Shown: positions 9,585 through 15,688 of the stretch, piece by piece
Layout: every line of letters begins with the position of its first letter
How positions within the stretch are numbered: position 1 is the stretch's first letter
Source of the DNA: UBA4085 sp964556755
GTDB taxonomy: Bacteria > Acidobacteriota > Aminicenantia > Aminicenantales > UBA4085
Assembly: GCA_964556755.1 (NCBI GenBank)
Contig: CAZKXI010000005.1
Span: forward strand, 1 to 64,000
Reading direction: 5' to 3'
Length of the DNA: 64,000 bases
Notes under the pieces: generated by a model
What the model saw: the letters and a program-made list of their open reading frames with translations, nothing else
The model's database searches: none
What the model was told of the DNA's origin: nothing
Program-made: the position numbers and the translations under genes

Positions 9585-11018
9585 TTACTTCTTGGCTTCG
9601 AACAGGGTCCAGGGGTTGGCCTTGAGGTCCCTGAGGTAGGGAGCCTGCCAGGCCCACTCGGGATGGGCCTTGAGGAAATCGGCGGCGATGAAGTCGCGCC
9701 CGCAGGGGTGGCCCATTCGTCCCCACATCTTCATCTCCCCGGCCAGGGCGCCGGTCGTGACCTTGCCCTGGACGGCCCCGCCCGGGTAGTAGGGGGCCCA
9801 GGAGAACTCCGGCAGCCCGTTGGGCTCGGTCTCGCCGTGCCCGCAGAGGGTGTTGACGTTGTCGGCCGCCTGCCCCGTCGCGGCGTCGATGTGGTCGCCG
9901 AGGAAGAGCTTGGCCGTGTCGGCGTCGATGCGGCCCTTGAACTCCTCCATCAGCTGCTCCCAGCGTGTCCGCCGGACACAGACCGATTGCTTCAGGTTCT
10001 TGGGATCAAAGGTCGTCTCCTCGGCGATCGTCTTCTCATCGACCGGGAAGTTAGCCCCGACATAGTAGCCGTCCTTGGTCCGCCAAACCCTCTGATTCTT
10101 GAGCCCCAGCTCGAGCCGGGCGATCTCGCCGGCGTTGAGGTCAGCCACCAGCCAGTCGTTGGCGTAGGCGCCGTTGTTGTCCTCGGTCATGATCCGGACG
10201 AAGTCGTCGATGTTGGCCGCGTACTGGGCGGCTGTTCGGGCCCGGGCGAACTCGGGCGTGCCCTCCTCGCGGAAGCCTTTAAATTGGCCCATCGTCGTTT
10301 CAGTGACCATCAGGCCGGCCCCGTTGACGACGAAGTCGTCGCCGCTGTGGATGTATCCGGGCAGGGCGTCCATGAGGATGCGCCGGCCCCTCTCGGGGAC
10401 GATGTCCAGGACCGCGCTCCAGCGGCCGCCGATGATGTACTCGGTCCAGTTGTTGTGGGCCATGACGATGCCGCCGTCGCTGGTATACGACCCGACGGCG
10501 ACGAAGGCGCTGCAGTACGCGGGGGCCTTGTTGTCGCCGGCCTCGGACTTGGCCTTCTCGGCCAGCCAGGGGATGTAATACCAGGCGATCTCGATCCAGC
10601 CGTTGAGGGCGGTGATGTCGATCTTGTCGTAGGCCAGGTCCGGCCGCCGGGCCCGCAGGCCTTCGGCGATGCCCTCGATCTCGTCACGAATCTCCGGGCT
10701 CAGCTTGGGCCAGAACATCCGCTCGGCCGCCTCGCGGAAGAAGGCCCAGTCCCGGCCCGCGGCCTTGGGAAAGTAGAAGGCCATGGTCTTGAGCAGGTCG
10801 TCGATCTCCGCGGCCAGATGCCAGCCGTGCTGGAAGCCGATGGTCCGGGGCTCGCCCTCGAGGTGGACGAAGGCCCAGCCGTCCTGGTCGGCGCGCGAGG
10901 AGCCGGCCAGGCGCGGATCGGAGGGGGAGACGGATTGATCGGTCCGGGGGCCGCAGGCGGGCAGGAACAGAACGGCGGTCAGAGCGAAGGCCAAGGCGAT
11001 GCGGCGGGCACGGTTCAT
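9585..11018 (-). CDS. C45/phospholipase-B-like Ntn-hydrolase lipoprotein
   Basis: 477 residues from the ATG at 11018, which has AGGAGG upstream. The N-terminus is a lipoprotein signal with lipobox LPAC (Cys22). The likely N-terminal nucleophile of the Ntn fold is Cys169 in PAYCSAFVAVG, followed by the strand GGIVMAHNNW typical of C45 acyltransferase and phospholipase-B-like families. Members cleave amide bonds, often after autoproteolysis that frees the Cys. Here the Cys would follow a 168-residue pro-region, as in phospholipase-B-like proteins. The substrate is unknown. Its 5' flank is disturbed by the assembly gap, so its promoter cannot be judged. Confidence 0.75.
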   Translation of the reverse strand: MNRARRIALAFALTAVLFLPACGPRTDQSVSPSDPRLAGSSRADQDGWAFVHLEGEPRTIGFQHGWHLAAEIDDLLKTMAFYFPKAAGRDWAFFREAAERMFWPKLSPEIRDEIEGIAEGLRARRPDLAYDKIDITALNGWIEIAWYYIPWLAEKAKSEAGDNKAPAYCSAFVAVGSYTSDGGIVMAHNNWTEYIIGGRWSAVLDIVPERGRRILMDALPGYIHSGDDFVVNGAGLMVTETTMGQFKGFREEGTPEFARARTAAQYAANIDDFVRIMTEDNNGAYANDWLVADLNAGEIARLELGLKNQRVWRTKDGYYVGANFPVDEKTIAEETTFDPKNLKQSVCVRRTRWEQLMEEFKGRIDADTAKLFLGDHIDAATGQAADNVNTLCGHGETEPNGLPEFSWAPYYPGGAVQGKVTTGALAGEMKMWGRMGHPCGRDFIAADFLKAHPEWAWQAPYLRDLKANPWTLFEAKK

Positions 11019-11032
11019 GGCGTCCTCCTGGG

Positions 11033-11087
11033 CGGCGTTGCGGACGAAGTGACTATATCCCAGGCCACCCGGGTGGGACAACTCCCG
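11033..11087. repeat. left copy of 55-base repeat at assembly gap
   Basis: These 55 bases are identical to 11188-11242 on the other side of the run of N. Two contig ends sharing an exact k-mer-sized overlap are a common scaffolding artefact, so this is probably one genomic sequence written twice. Confidence 0.9.
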
Positions 11088-11187
11088 NNNNNNNNNNNNN
11101 NNNNNNNNNNNNNNNNNNNNNNNNNNNNNNNNNNNNNNNNNNNNNNNNNNNNNNNNNNNNNNNNNNNNNNNNNNNNNNNNNNNNNNN
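11088..11187. other. assembly gap of 100 N
   Basis: Exactly 100 N, the conventional placeholder for a gap of unknown size. Because both sides carry the same 55 bases, the true distance is probably zero or negative. No gene should be called across it. Confidence 0.98.
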
Positions 11188-11242
11188 CGGCGTTGCGGAC
11201 GAAGTGACTATATCCCAGGCCACCCGGGTGGGACAACTCCCG
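11188..11242. repeat. right copy of 55-base repeat at assembly gap
   Basis: Identical to 11033-11087. It is read as the same genomic bases duplicated by the assembler, not as a biological direct repeat. Confidence 0.9.
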
Positions 11243-11382
11243 CATAAGATGAGCGAGTCCTTCTCTCTCCGGGAACCGGCTGGTCCTTGGAACCGTATGG
11301 GCCTCCCGGTGATGAGAGACGGCCCTATCGGGAGGGGAGCCGATCCTTGGTCGCTCGACGCCACGGGAGGGCGGTGGATGCC
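11243..11382. other. non-coding stretch with one weak hairpin
   Basis: I see no gene here. A 7-base inverted repeat (CCTCCCG at 11302 and CGGGAGG at 11329) could form a hairpin with a 20-base loop downstream of the minus-strand SPFH operon. It has no T-run on either strand, so a terminator role is uncertain. Confidence 0.4.
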
Positions 11383-11463
11383 TCAGACAGAAGCGAAGAG
11401 GACGAGGACGGCCGCTAGGGCGGCGATAACGGCGAAGAGAAGCGCGATCAGCTTGATCATCAT
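11383..11463 (-). CDS. 26-residue single-span membrane micropeptide
   Basis: A tiny open frame starting MMIKLIALLFAV and continuing as an almost pure Ile/Leu/Ala/Val helix to a final SV. Its ATG at 11463 overlaps the TGA of the ribbon-helix-helix gene in an ATGA arrangement (11460-11463), so it would be translated by coupling. The length fits one transmembrane helix. Hydrophobic peptides of this size are known as toxins or as small partners of membrane complexes; which applies here is unknown. The overlap, the hydrophobicity and the position as third gene behind an SPFH protein support it. Absence of homology evidence keeps confidence moderate. Confidence 0.5.
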   Translation of the reverse strand: MMIKLIALLFAVIAALAAVLVLFASV

Positions 11464-11630
11464 CTCGACTTGACCTCGGGGGCTTTGAGGCGGCCCGTCT
11501 TGCGGGCCGCCTCCTTGAGGACGAACTCCATCTGGGCGTTGACGCTGCGCAGGTCGTCGGCCGCCCATTTCTCCAGCGCCGCGTAGACGTCGCCGTCCAG
11601 GCGCAGGAGAAACTTCTTCTTCTCGGTCAC
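11460..11630 (-). CDS. Arc-type ribbon-helix-helix DNA-binding protein
   Basis: 56 residues; the GTG start overlaps the stop of the SPFH gene (GTGA, 11627-11630). The N-terminal KKKFLLRLDGDVYAALEKWA is the beta strand and first helix of the Arc/MetJ ribbon-helix-helix fold, and DLRSVNAQMEFVLKEA is the second helix with the Ser-Val-Asn-x-Gln pattern seen in Arc-like proteins. Such proteins act as dimers that bind short repeated sites. The three TGATAT boxes in the promoter of its own operon are an obvious candidate target, so it is probably an autorepressor. It lies between the SPFH gene and the 26-residue peptide. Confidence 0.8.
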   Translation of the reverse strand: MTEKKKFLLRLDGDVYAALEKWAADDLRSVNAQMEFVLKEAARKTGRLKAPEVKSR

Positions 11631-12502
11631 GCGTACAGCGTCCCGGTGTTGATGATCGGCTGGGCCTCGGACTCCGAGACCAGGGCCACGAGAAGGTTGT
11701 TGATCATGGCCGCCTTCTTCTCCTCGTCCAGGTGGACCACATTCTGGCTCTCCAGGCGCTCCAGGGCCATCTCGACCATGCTGACGGCGCCGTCGACGAT
11801 CTGGCGGCGGGCGGCGATGATGGCCTCGGCGGCCTGGCGGCGGAGCATGACCTGGGCGATCTCGGGGGAATAGGCCAAGTGGGAGATGCGGGCCTCGACC
11901 ACCCGGATGCCGGAGATATCCAGCCGCTCCTGGACTTGATCGCGCAACTTGGCCGCGATCTCCTCGGTGTTGGCCCGCAGCGACTGCTGGTCCTTCTCGT
12001 GCGAGTCGTAGGCGTAGTGGGTGGCCAGCTGGCGGACGGCCGTCTCGCTCTGGATGGCGACGAAGTTCTTGTAGCTGTCGACGTTGAAGACCGCCTTGGC
12101 CGTGTCCACGACGTGCCAGACGATGACGGCGGCGATCTCGATAGGATTGCCGCGGGCATCGTTGACCTTGATCTTCTGGCTGTCCAGGTTGACGATCCGC
12201 AGGGTCACCCGCTTCTTCATGGCGAAGGGATTCGTCCAATGGAAGCCGGGCTTGTGGGCAGTGCCGACGTACTTGCCGACGAAGGTGAAGACCTTCGACT
12301 CGTTGGGGTGGATGATGAAGAAGCCGGGCATGAGCACGGCGAAGGCCAGGCACAGGACCAGGCCGGCGGCCAGCCGGGGGGTGAAGACGTCGTCGGCTTG
12401 GCCGATGAAGAGGTAGAGAGCGCCGGCGATCAGAAGCAAGGCCAGTAGGATCATGCCCCAGCCGCTGACTTGAAAGACCTTCTTTTCCTGGATGTCGATC
12501 AT
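11627..12502 (-). CDS. SPFH/stomatin-family membrane protein
   Basis: 291 residues from the ATG at 12502 behind GGAGGG. Two hydrophobic helices near the N-terminus (about 15-32 and 40-62) precede the SPFH domain, which starts around PGFFIIHPNESKVFTFVGKY. The domain includes IVWHVVDTAKAVFNVDSY and ends in an Ala/Glu-rich helix (MLRRQAAEAIIAARRQIVDG) characteristic of stomatin/flotillin proteins. These form cage-like oligomers on membrane microdomains and often regulate proteases or channels. First gene of a three-gene overlapping operon with an RHH regulator and a membrane micropeptide. There is no NfeD partner next to it, unlike many bacterial stomatins. Confidence 0.9.
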   Translation of the reverse strand: MIDIQEKKVFQVSGWGMILLALLLIAGALYLFIGQADDVFTPRLAAGLVLCLAFAVLMPGFFIIHPNESKVFTFVGKYVGTAHKPGFHWTNPFAMKKRVTLRIVNLDSQKIKVNDARGNPIEIAAVIVWHVVDTAKAVFNVDSYKNFVAIQSETAVRQLATHYAYDSHEKDQQSLRANTEEIAAKLRDQVQERLDISGIRVVEARISHLAYSPEIAQVMLRRQAAEAIIAARRQIVDGAVSMVEMALERLESQNVVHLDEEKKAAMINNLLVALVSESEAQPIINTGTLYA

Positions 12503-12515
12503 GGTGATGCCCTCC

Positions 12516-12555
12516 TGATATGAGAATGATATCACAATGATATTGATCTTGTCAA
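12516..12555 (-). promoter_or_regulatory. SPFH operon promoter with three-box operator
   Basis: On the minus strand TTGACA (12555-12550) is followed after 18 bases by TATCAT (12531-12526). Three TGATAT boxes (plus-strand sense) start at 12516, 12527 and 12538, exactly 11 bases apart, and cover the -10 box and the start of transcription. The ribosome site follows at 12511-12515, so the leader is very short. One-turn spacing suits cooperative binding by a ribbon-helix-helix repressor. Confidence 0.65.
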
Positions 12556-12668
12556 GCGGAATATCTGCTCGCCGACACGGGTTGAGAGGCGCGGCGGGAG
12601 CGTCCGGCGGAACGCGGAAGGCCGGACGACGCCGCGGGGGGGAGGGCGGAAAAGAAGAAGAGGGAAGA

Positions 12669-12694
12669 GCCCGGCGGGCGTTCGCCCGCCGGGC
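12669..12694 (-). terminator. strong hairpin terminator after peroxiredoxin gene
   Basis: An 11-base perfect G/C stem (12669-12679 with 12684-12694) closed by a GTTC loop, followed on the minus strand by a T/C-rich tract. It lies 35 bases past the peroxiredoxin stop and separates that unit from the SPFH promoter. Confidence 0.65.
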
Positions 12695-12728
12695 CCGGAG
12701 GGGCGCGTCGATCAGCCGCGAAGCGGGC

Positions 12729-13415
12729 TCACTCGGGCAGCTTCTTCAGGCAGAGGAACCAGTCCAGGCACTCGTAGTCGCCTCCGGCGCCGTCGACCCT
12801 GTCCTTGGCCTGGCCGCAGGAGCCGGGCGGCGGGATGATGACCTTCTGGCCGGGGCGCCAGTCGGCCGGGGTGGCGACCTTGTGCTTGTCCGAGGTCTGC
12901 ATGGCCACCAGGAGCCGCTTGATCTCGTCGAAGTTGCGGCCGTTGGACAGCGGGTAATAGATGAGGGCCCGGATGGTGGACTCGGGGTCGATGAAGAAGA
13001 CGGCCCGGACGGCTTGCGTGTTGCTGGCCGTCGGCTGGACCATGCCGAACTTCTTGGCCACGTCCATGGTCAGGTCGGCGATGACGGGGAACTTGACTTC
13101 CATATTCTTCATCCCGTTCCACTCGATCTTCTCCTTGATCGTCCGCAGCCAGGCGATGTGGCTGTAGTGGCTGTCGATCGACAGGCCGATCAGCTTGCAG
13201 TTGAGGGACTCGAGCTCCTTCTCCATCTTGGCGAAGGTCATGAACTCGGTCGTGCAGACGGGGGTGAAGTCGGCCGGGTGGCTGAACAGGATGACCCACT
13301 TGCCCTTGTAGTCGGCCGGGAAGCTGATCTCGCCTTGGGTCGTGACGGCCCGGAAGGCGGGGGCCTTCTCGCCGATCAGCGGGATGCGGGGGGCTTCAGA
13401 CTTTTCTTCGCACAT
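12729..13415 (-). CDS. Prx6-type peroxiredoxin
   Basis: 228 residues, starting behind AAGGAG. The peroxidatic Cys54 sits in HPADFTPVCTTEF, the classic PxxxTxxC motif. Three further cysteines near the C-terminus (Cys200 in GSCGQ, Cys216 and Cys222 in YECLDWFLC) resemble the archaeal thermophile Prx6 group, in which C-terminal cysteines resolve the sulfenate. It reduces hydrogen peroxide and organic peroxides in the cytoplasm. The PerR-like gene lies just upstream and overlaps it by 40 bases, so the two are probably cotranscribed and peroxide-controlled. Confidence 0.95.
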   Translation of the reverse strand: MCEEKSEAPRIPLIGEKAPAFRAVTTQGEISFPADYKGKWVILFSHPADFTPVCTTEFMTFAKMEKELESLNCKLIGLSIDSHYSHIAWLRTIKEKIEWNGMKNMEVKFPVIADLTMDVAKKFGMVQPTASNTQAVRAVFFIDPESTIRALIYYPLSNGRNFDEIKRLLVAMQTSDKHKVATPADWRPGQKVIIPPPGSCGQAKDRVDGAGGDYECLDWFLCLKKLPE

Positions 13416-13957
13416 GAGAGACTCCTTTTGTTGATATGGGAAGGATCGGCCTCCGGGCGTCGGCCCGGAGGTCCGCTCTTCTTCGACGCGCGTATCCTGA
13501 CCGAAGGTCCGAACTTGGGGGAGAGGGCGCAGACCGAGCAGAGGCCTCGATATTCGACGCTGGCCCTTTCCACGCGGCCCCAGGCCGATGCCTCGGCCGG
13601 CACCGGCAGGGGGCCGATCATGGGGGACTCGACGTCCCGGGTCAGGCCGCAGCGCCGGCAGACGAAGTGGTGATGGGGGCGGGGATTGGCGTCCAGCCGG
13701 AGGCGATCCCCGGCGGCGCCGAGGCTTGAGATCAGTTCCCGGTCCAGGAACAGGCGCAGCGTCCGGTAGACGGTGTCTAAAGAAATGGCCGGAATTCTCC
13801 GCCGCACGCCCCTGAAAACGGCTTCCACATCGGGATGCTCGCGGGAGCGGGCCGCTTCGCGAAAGACCTCCAGCCGCTGGGGGGTGACCTTGAGGCCGGC
13901 CCGGCGAAGGGCCTCCCGGAAGGAAACGACAGCGGCTTCCAGCTCCGCAGGATTCAC
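13376..13957 (-). CDS. Fur/PerR-family metalloregulator
   Basis: 193 residues from a GTG at 13957 with AGGGAG upstream. A winged-helix domain (LKVTPQRLEVFREAA, DTVYRTLRLFLDREL) is followed by the metal-binding dimer domain with PHHHFVCRRCG and a second CSVC pair, the structural zinc site. PerR-type Fur proteins sense peroxide through iron oxidation; the gene next door is a peroxiredoxin, which supports PerR over Fur or Zur. About 50 extra residues follow CSVC, rich in Arg, Lys, Ser and Pro, and run over the start of the next gene. Family members normally end soon after that motif, so the tail may reflect a lost stop codon. Confidence 0.85.
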   Translation of the reverse strand: MNPAELEAAVVSFREALRRAGLKVTPQRLEVFREAARSREHPDVEAVFRGVRRRIPAISLDTVYRTLRLFLDRELISSLGAAGDRLRLDANPRPHHHFVCRRCGLTRDVESPMIGPLPVPAEASAWGRVERASVEYRGLCSVCALSPKFGPSVRIRASKKSGPPGRRPEADPSHINKRSLSCAKKSLKPPASR

Positions 13958-13982
13958 GGCTTGGCTCCCTTGATATCCGAAA

Positions 13983-14026
13983 CTATTATTAGATAGTAGT
14001 CTATTCTTATTTAAGAGTCGTGTCAA
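13983..14026 (-). promoter_or_regulatory. promoter and PerR/Fur-box-like operator
   Basis: Minus-strand TTGACA (14026-14021), a 17-base spacer, and TAGACT (14003-13998). An imperfect AT-rich palindrome at 13983-13999 (CTATTATTAGATAGTAG) starts at the -10 box and covers the transcription start. Its length and composition fit a Fur-family 7-1-7 site, so autoregulation of the PerR/peroxiredoxin unit is likely. Confidence 0.6.
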
Positions 14027-14158
14027 GCCTTTTCCACAGGGGAAGAAGCTCGTCCGGCGGCCGTCGATCCGCGGTCCGAGCCGGACGGAGCCGGGAGCCC
14101 TCCGAGGCTGGAAATCGGGCCTCGGGGATGGTAGAATACCCCCGCTTTGCGCCCCTGC

Positions 14159-14249
14159 GGAGAGGTGCTGGAGTGGTCTAACAGGAGCGCCTGCTAAGCG
14201 CTTGTCCTGGCTTACACCGGGACCGCGGGTTCGAATCCCGCCCTCTCCG
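14159..14249 (+). tRNA. tRNA-Ser (anticodon GCT)
   Basis: A 91-base gene with a 7-base acceptor stem (GGAGAGG with CCTCTCC), D-arm, an anticodon loop CTGCTAA giving anticodon GCT, the long variable arm typical of class II tRNAs, and the T-arm with GGTTCGAATCC. It reads AGC/AGT codons. The discriminator is G, as expected for serine, and CCA is not encoded. It ends just before a pair of 53-base repeats. Confidence 0.95.
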
Positions 14250-14260
14250 TACCTTTCCCC

Positions 14261-14313
14261 GCACGTTGTCCACGCCCCCCTTTCTCTGTAGGGGGGCAGG
14301 GGGGTAGATTCCA
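14261..14313. repeat. 53-base repeat, copy 1, downstream of tRNA-Ser
   Basis: Identical to 14351-14403. Each copy holds a C6/G6 hairpin (14275-14280 with 14291-14296, 10-base loop). An 11-base perfect inverted repeat (14257-14267 with 14330-14340) brackets this copy, so transcripts running out of the tRNA gene could fold strongly here. Confidence 0.85.
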
Positions 14314-14350
14314 GGATTCTTAGATGGGGAACGTGCGGGGCAATCTTGGC

Positions 14351-14403
14351 GCACGTTGTCCACGCCCCCCTTTCTCTGTAGGGGGGCAGGGGGGTAGATT
14401 CCA
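14351..14403. repeat. 53-base repeat, copy 2
   Basis: Exact copy of 14261-14313, offset by 90 bases. The 37 bases between the copies contain the right arm of the 11-base inverted repeat. Function is unknown; REP-like or tRNA-associated repeat family is the best guess. Confidence 0.85.
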
Positions 14404-14421
14404 AATAATTCTAATTAATTC

Positions 14422-14450
14422 TTGACCTGATGCACGGTGGATGATAAGTT
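14422..14450 (+). promoter_or_regulatory. sigma70-like promoter
   Basis: TTGACC (14422-14427), 17-base spacer, TAAGTT (14445-14450). It lies directly after the second 53-base repeat and about 100 bases before the gene at 14549. Confidence 0.45.
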
Positions 14451-14548
14451 CGAATCACTCGGATCGGGACTCCCCGCCTTAGACATAGCGGCTCGCATGA
14501 CAAGGGCGGGGCGCGCGTCCAGATCTCTTTCTCCCAAGGAGGAGCTTC

Positions 14549-15250
14549 ATGAAATGCCTATCCCGACCTGGCCCCGTCCCGCTCTGCCCGGCCCCAAGAA
14601 ACCGCCCCGGGGCCTTGGTTATCTCCATCCTGATTCTTTTCAGCCTGAGCGCCTTGCTGGCCGAGGCGAAGGAGCTCAAGCTGACCGGGACGCCATCGGG
14701 CGGCCAACGCCTTGTTCTCACCGCCAACGCGAAAATCATGAGAATCAGCCGCGGATCCGGCGTAACAAGCTACACCCTGTGGCGCAATGGCCAGCCGTTC
14801 GTAACGGTGAGGCCTCCCAAGTTCGACGAGAACAACGGCTTGAAAGGAGTCCTGCCTCCCGGTAGCTATGTTCTCAGAACCATGGGCGGATCGGTCACCC
14901 TGTTTCTGGACACCGTTTATAAGCCCGAGAAGATCTCGCTGTGGGGGAAGAAAAACGTCCTTGTCGAGCCCCTTGAGGACGGCAATATAGTCGTCCTGGC
15001 CTCGCCGGCCATGATCGTCTCCTCCTTCTATGATGGGACGCTGGGGATGGGGATTTATTTTGAATCGACCCGGGTCCTCTATTTCGTCTCCCCGCACAAC
15101 CGGACGAATCCGGGGCCTAAGGTCATCGGCGGGACCGGGGGGAAGACGCTCGTCGGCCAGACGCTGCCGGCGGGCGTCTATCGTCTGAATCCGGAGCGAG
15201 GCAAGGCGGATGGAATCGTTCGGGGCGATGTCGTCATAGAAGTGCGCTAG
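14549..15250 (+). CDS. exported protein of unknown function
   Basis: 233 residues behind a clear AAGGAGG. The N-terminus has a basic/proline-rich stretch and then a hydrophobic segment (GALVISILILFSLSALLAEA) that looks like a signal peptide or anchor. The remainder is beta-rich, with repeated strands such as SYTLWRNGQPFVTV and VTLFLDTVYK, and ends with a Gly-Lys-Ala-Asp segment. I do not recognise a family. It is transcribed alone, ahead of a small MORN-like gene, and its own promoter can be read. Confidence 0.65.
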   Translation: MKCLSRPGPVPLCPAPRNRPGALVISILILFSLSALLAEAKELKLTGTPSGGQRLVLTANAKIMRISRGSGVTSYTLWRNGQPFVTVRPPKFDENNGLKGVLPPGSYVLRTMGGSVTLFLDTVYKPEKISLWGKKNVLVEPLEDGNIVVLASPAMIVSSFYDGTLGMGIYFESTRVLYFVSPHNRTNPGPKVIGGTGGKTLVGQTLPAGVYRLNPERGKADGIVRGDVVIEVR

Positions 15251-15301
15251 TCGCCTCGGGGAGCCTTGGCCGGGGAGCGGGCCCGGGGGTATGATGGGGC
15301 C

Positions 15302-15583
15302 ATGAAAGAGCGCTTCTACAAGAACGGCCAGAAGATGTTTGAACAGAAAGGCTCGACCTTGACCTGGTTCTTCAAGACCGGCCAGGTGAAGGCCCGAGGC
15401 CGGAGCGTCGAGGGCGTCATGCAGGGCCGCTGGGTCTTCTACCGCGAGACCGGCCAGCTCTGGCAGGTCGGCCACTTCAAGGACAACCTCAAGCACGGCG
15501 CCTTCGTCCGCTACGACCGGAGTGACCGGGTCGAGTATCAGGAGACCTTCGCCCTCGGCAAGATCGTCAAAAAGCCCAAGTAG
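15302..15583 (+). CDS. small MORN/YwqK-repeat protein
   Basis: 93 residues from the ATG at 15302; an upstream TTG would add 12 residues but has no better ribosome site. The protein is built of two or three YwqK/MORN-like beta hairpins of the form G-x-W-x-F-Y-x-x-T-G-Q: FYKNGQKMFEQKG, FFKTGQVKARGRSVEG, and GRWVFYRETGQLWQVGHFK followed by LKHGAFVRYD. Such repeats bind other proteins and occur in YwqK-type immunity proteins and in many standalone bacterial proteins. No toxin gene is visible beside it, so a toxin-immunity role is not supported. Confidence 0.7.
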   Translation: MKERFYKNGQKMFEQKGSTLTWFFKTGQVKARGRSVEGVMQGRWVFYRETGQLWQVGHFKDNLKHGAFVRYDRSDRVEYQETFALGKIVKKPK

Positions 15584-15631
15584 GCCGCCGGCCTGGGTTC
15601 GTCCCGATCCGCTTTCGCGCCGCCCGCTCTC

Positions 15632-15659
15632 TTGCGCTCGACCGCGATTGTTATAAGAT
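15632..15659 (+). promoter_or_regulatory. possible promoter of the GH106-like gene
   Basis: TTGCGC (15632-15637) and TAAGAT (15654-15659) are 16 bases apart. The SD GAGGAG follows at about 15675, before the ATG at 15689. The -35 match is weak. Confidence 0.35.
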
Positions 15660-15688
15660 ACTCCCATCATCCCCGCGAGGAGTCGTCC

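Noticed and set aside
11204..11473. 89-codon plus-strand frame from the right-hand 55-base repeat
   Set aside because: It starts in sequence duplicated at the assembly gap, has no ribosome site and overlaps the minus-strand micropeptide and RHH genes.
14261..14403. Repeats near tRNA-Ser as a CRISPR array
   Set aside because: Only two copies, the unit is longer than CRISPR repeats and holds a C6/G6 hairpin, and no cas gene is present.
15302..15583. YwqK-like protein as the immunity part of a toxin system
   Set aside because: There is no polymorphic toxin or secretion gene beside it; the repeats alone do not show that function.
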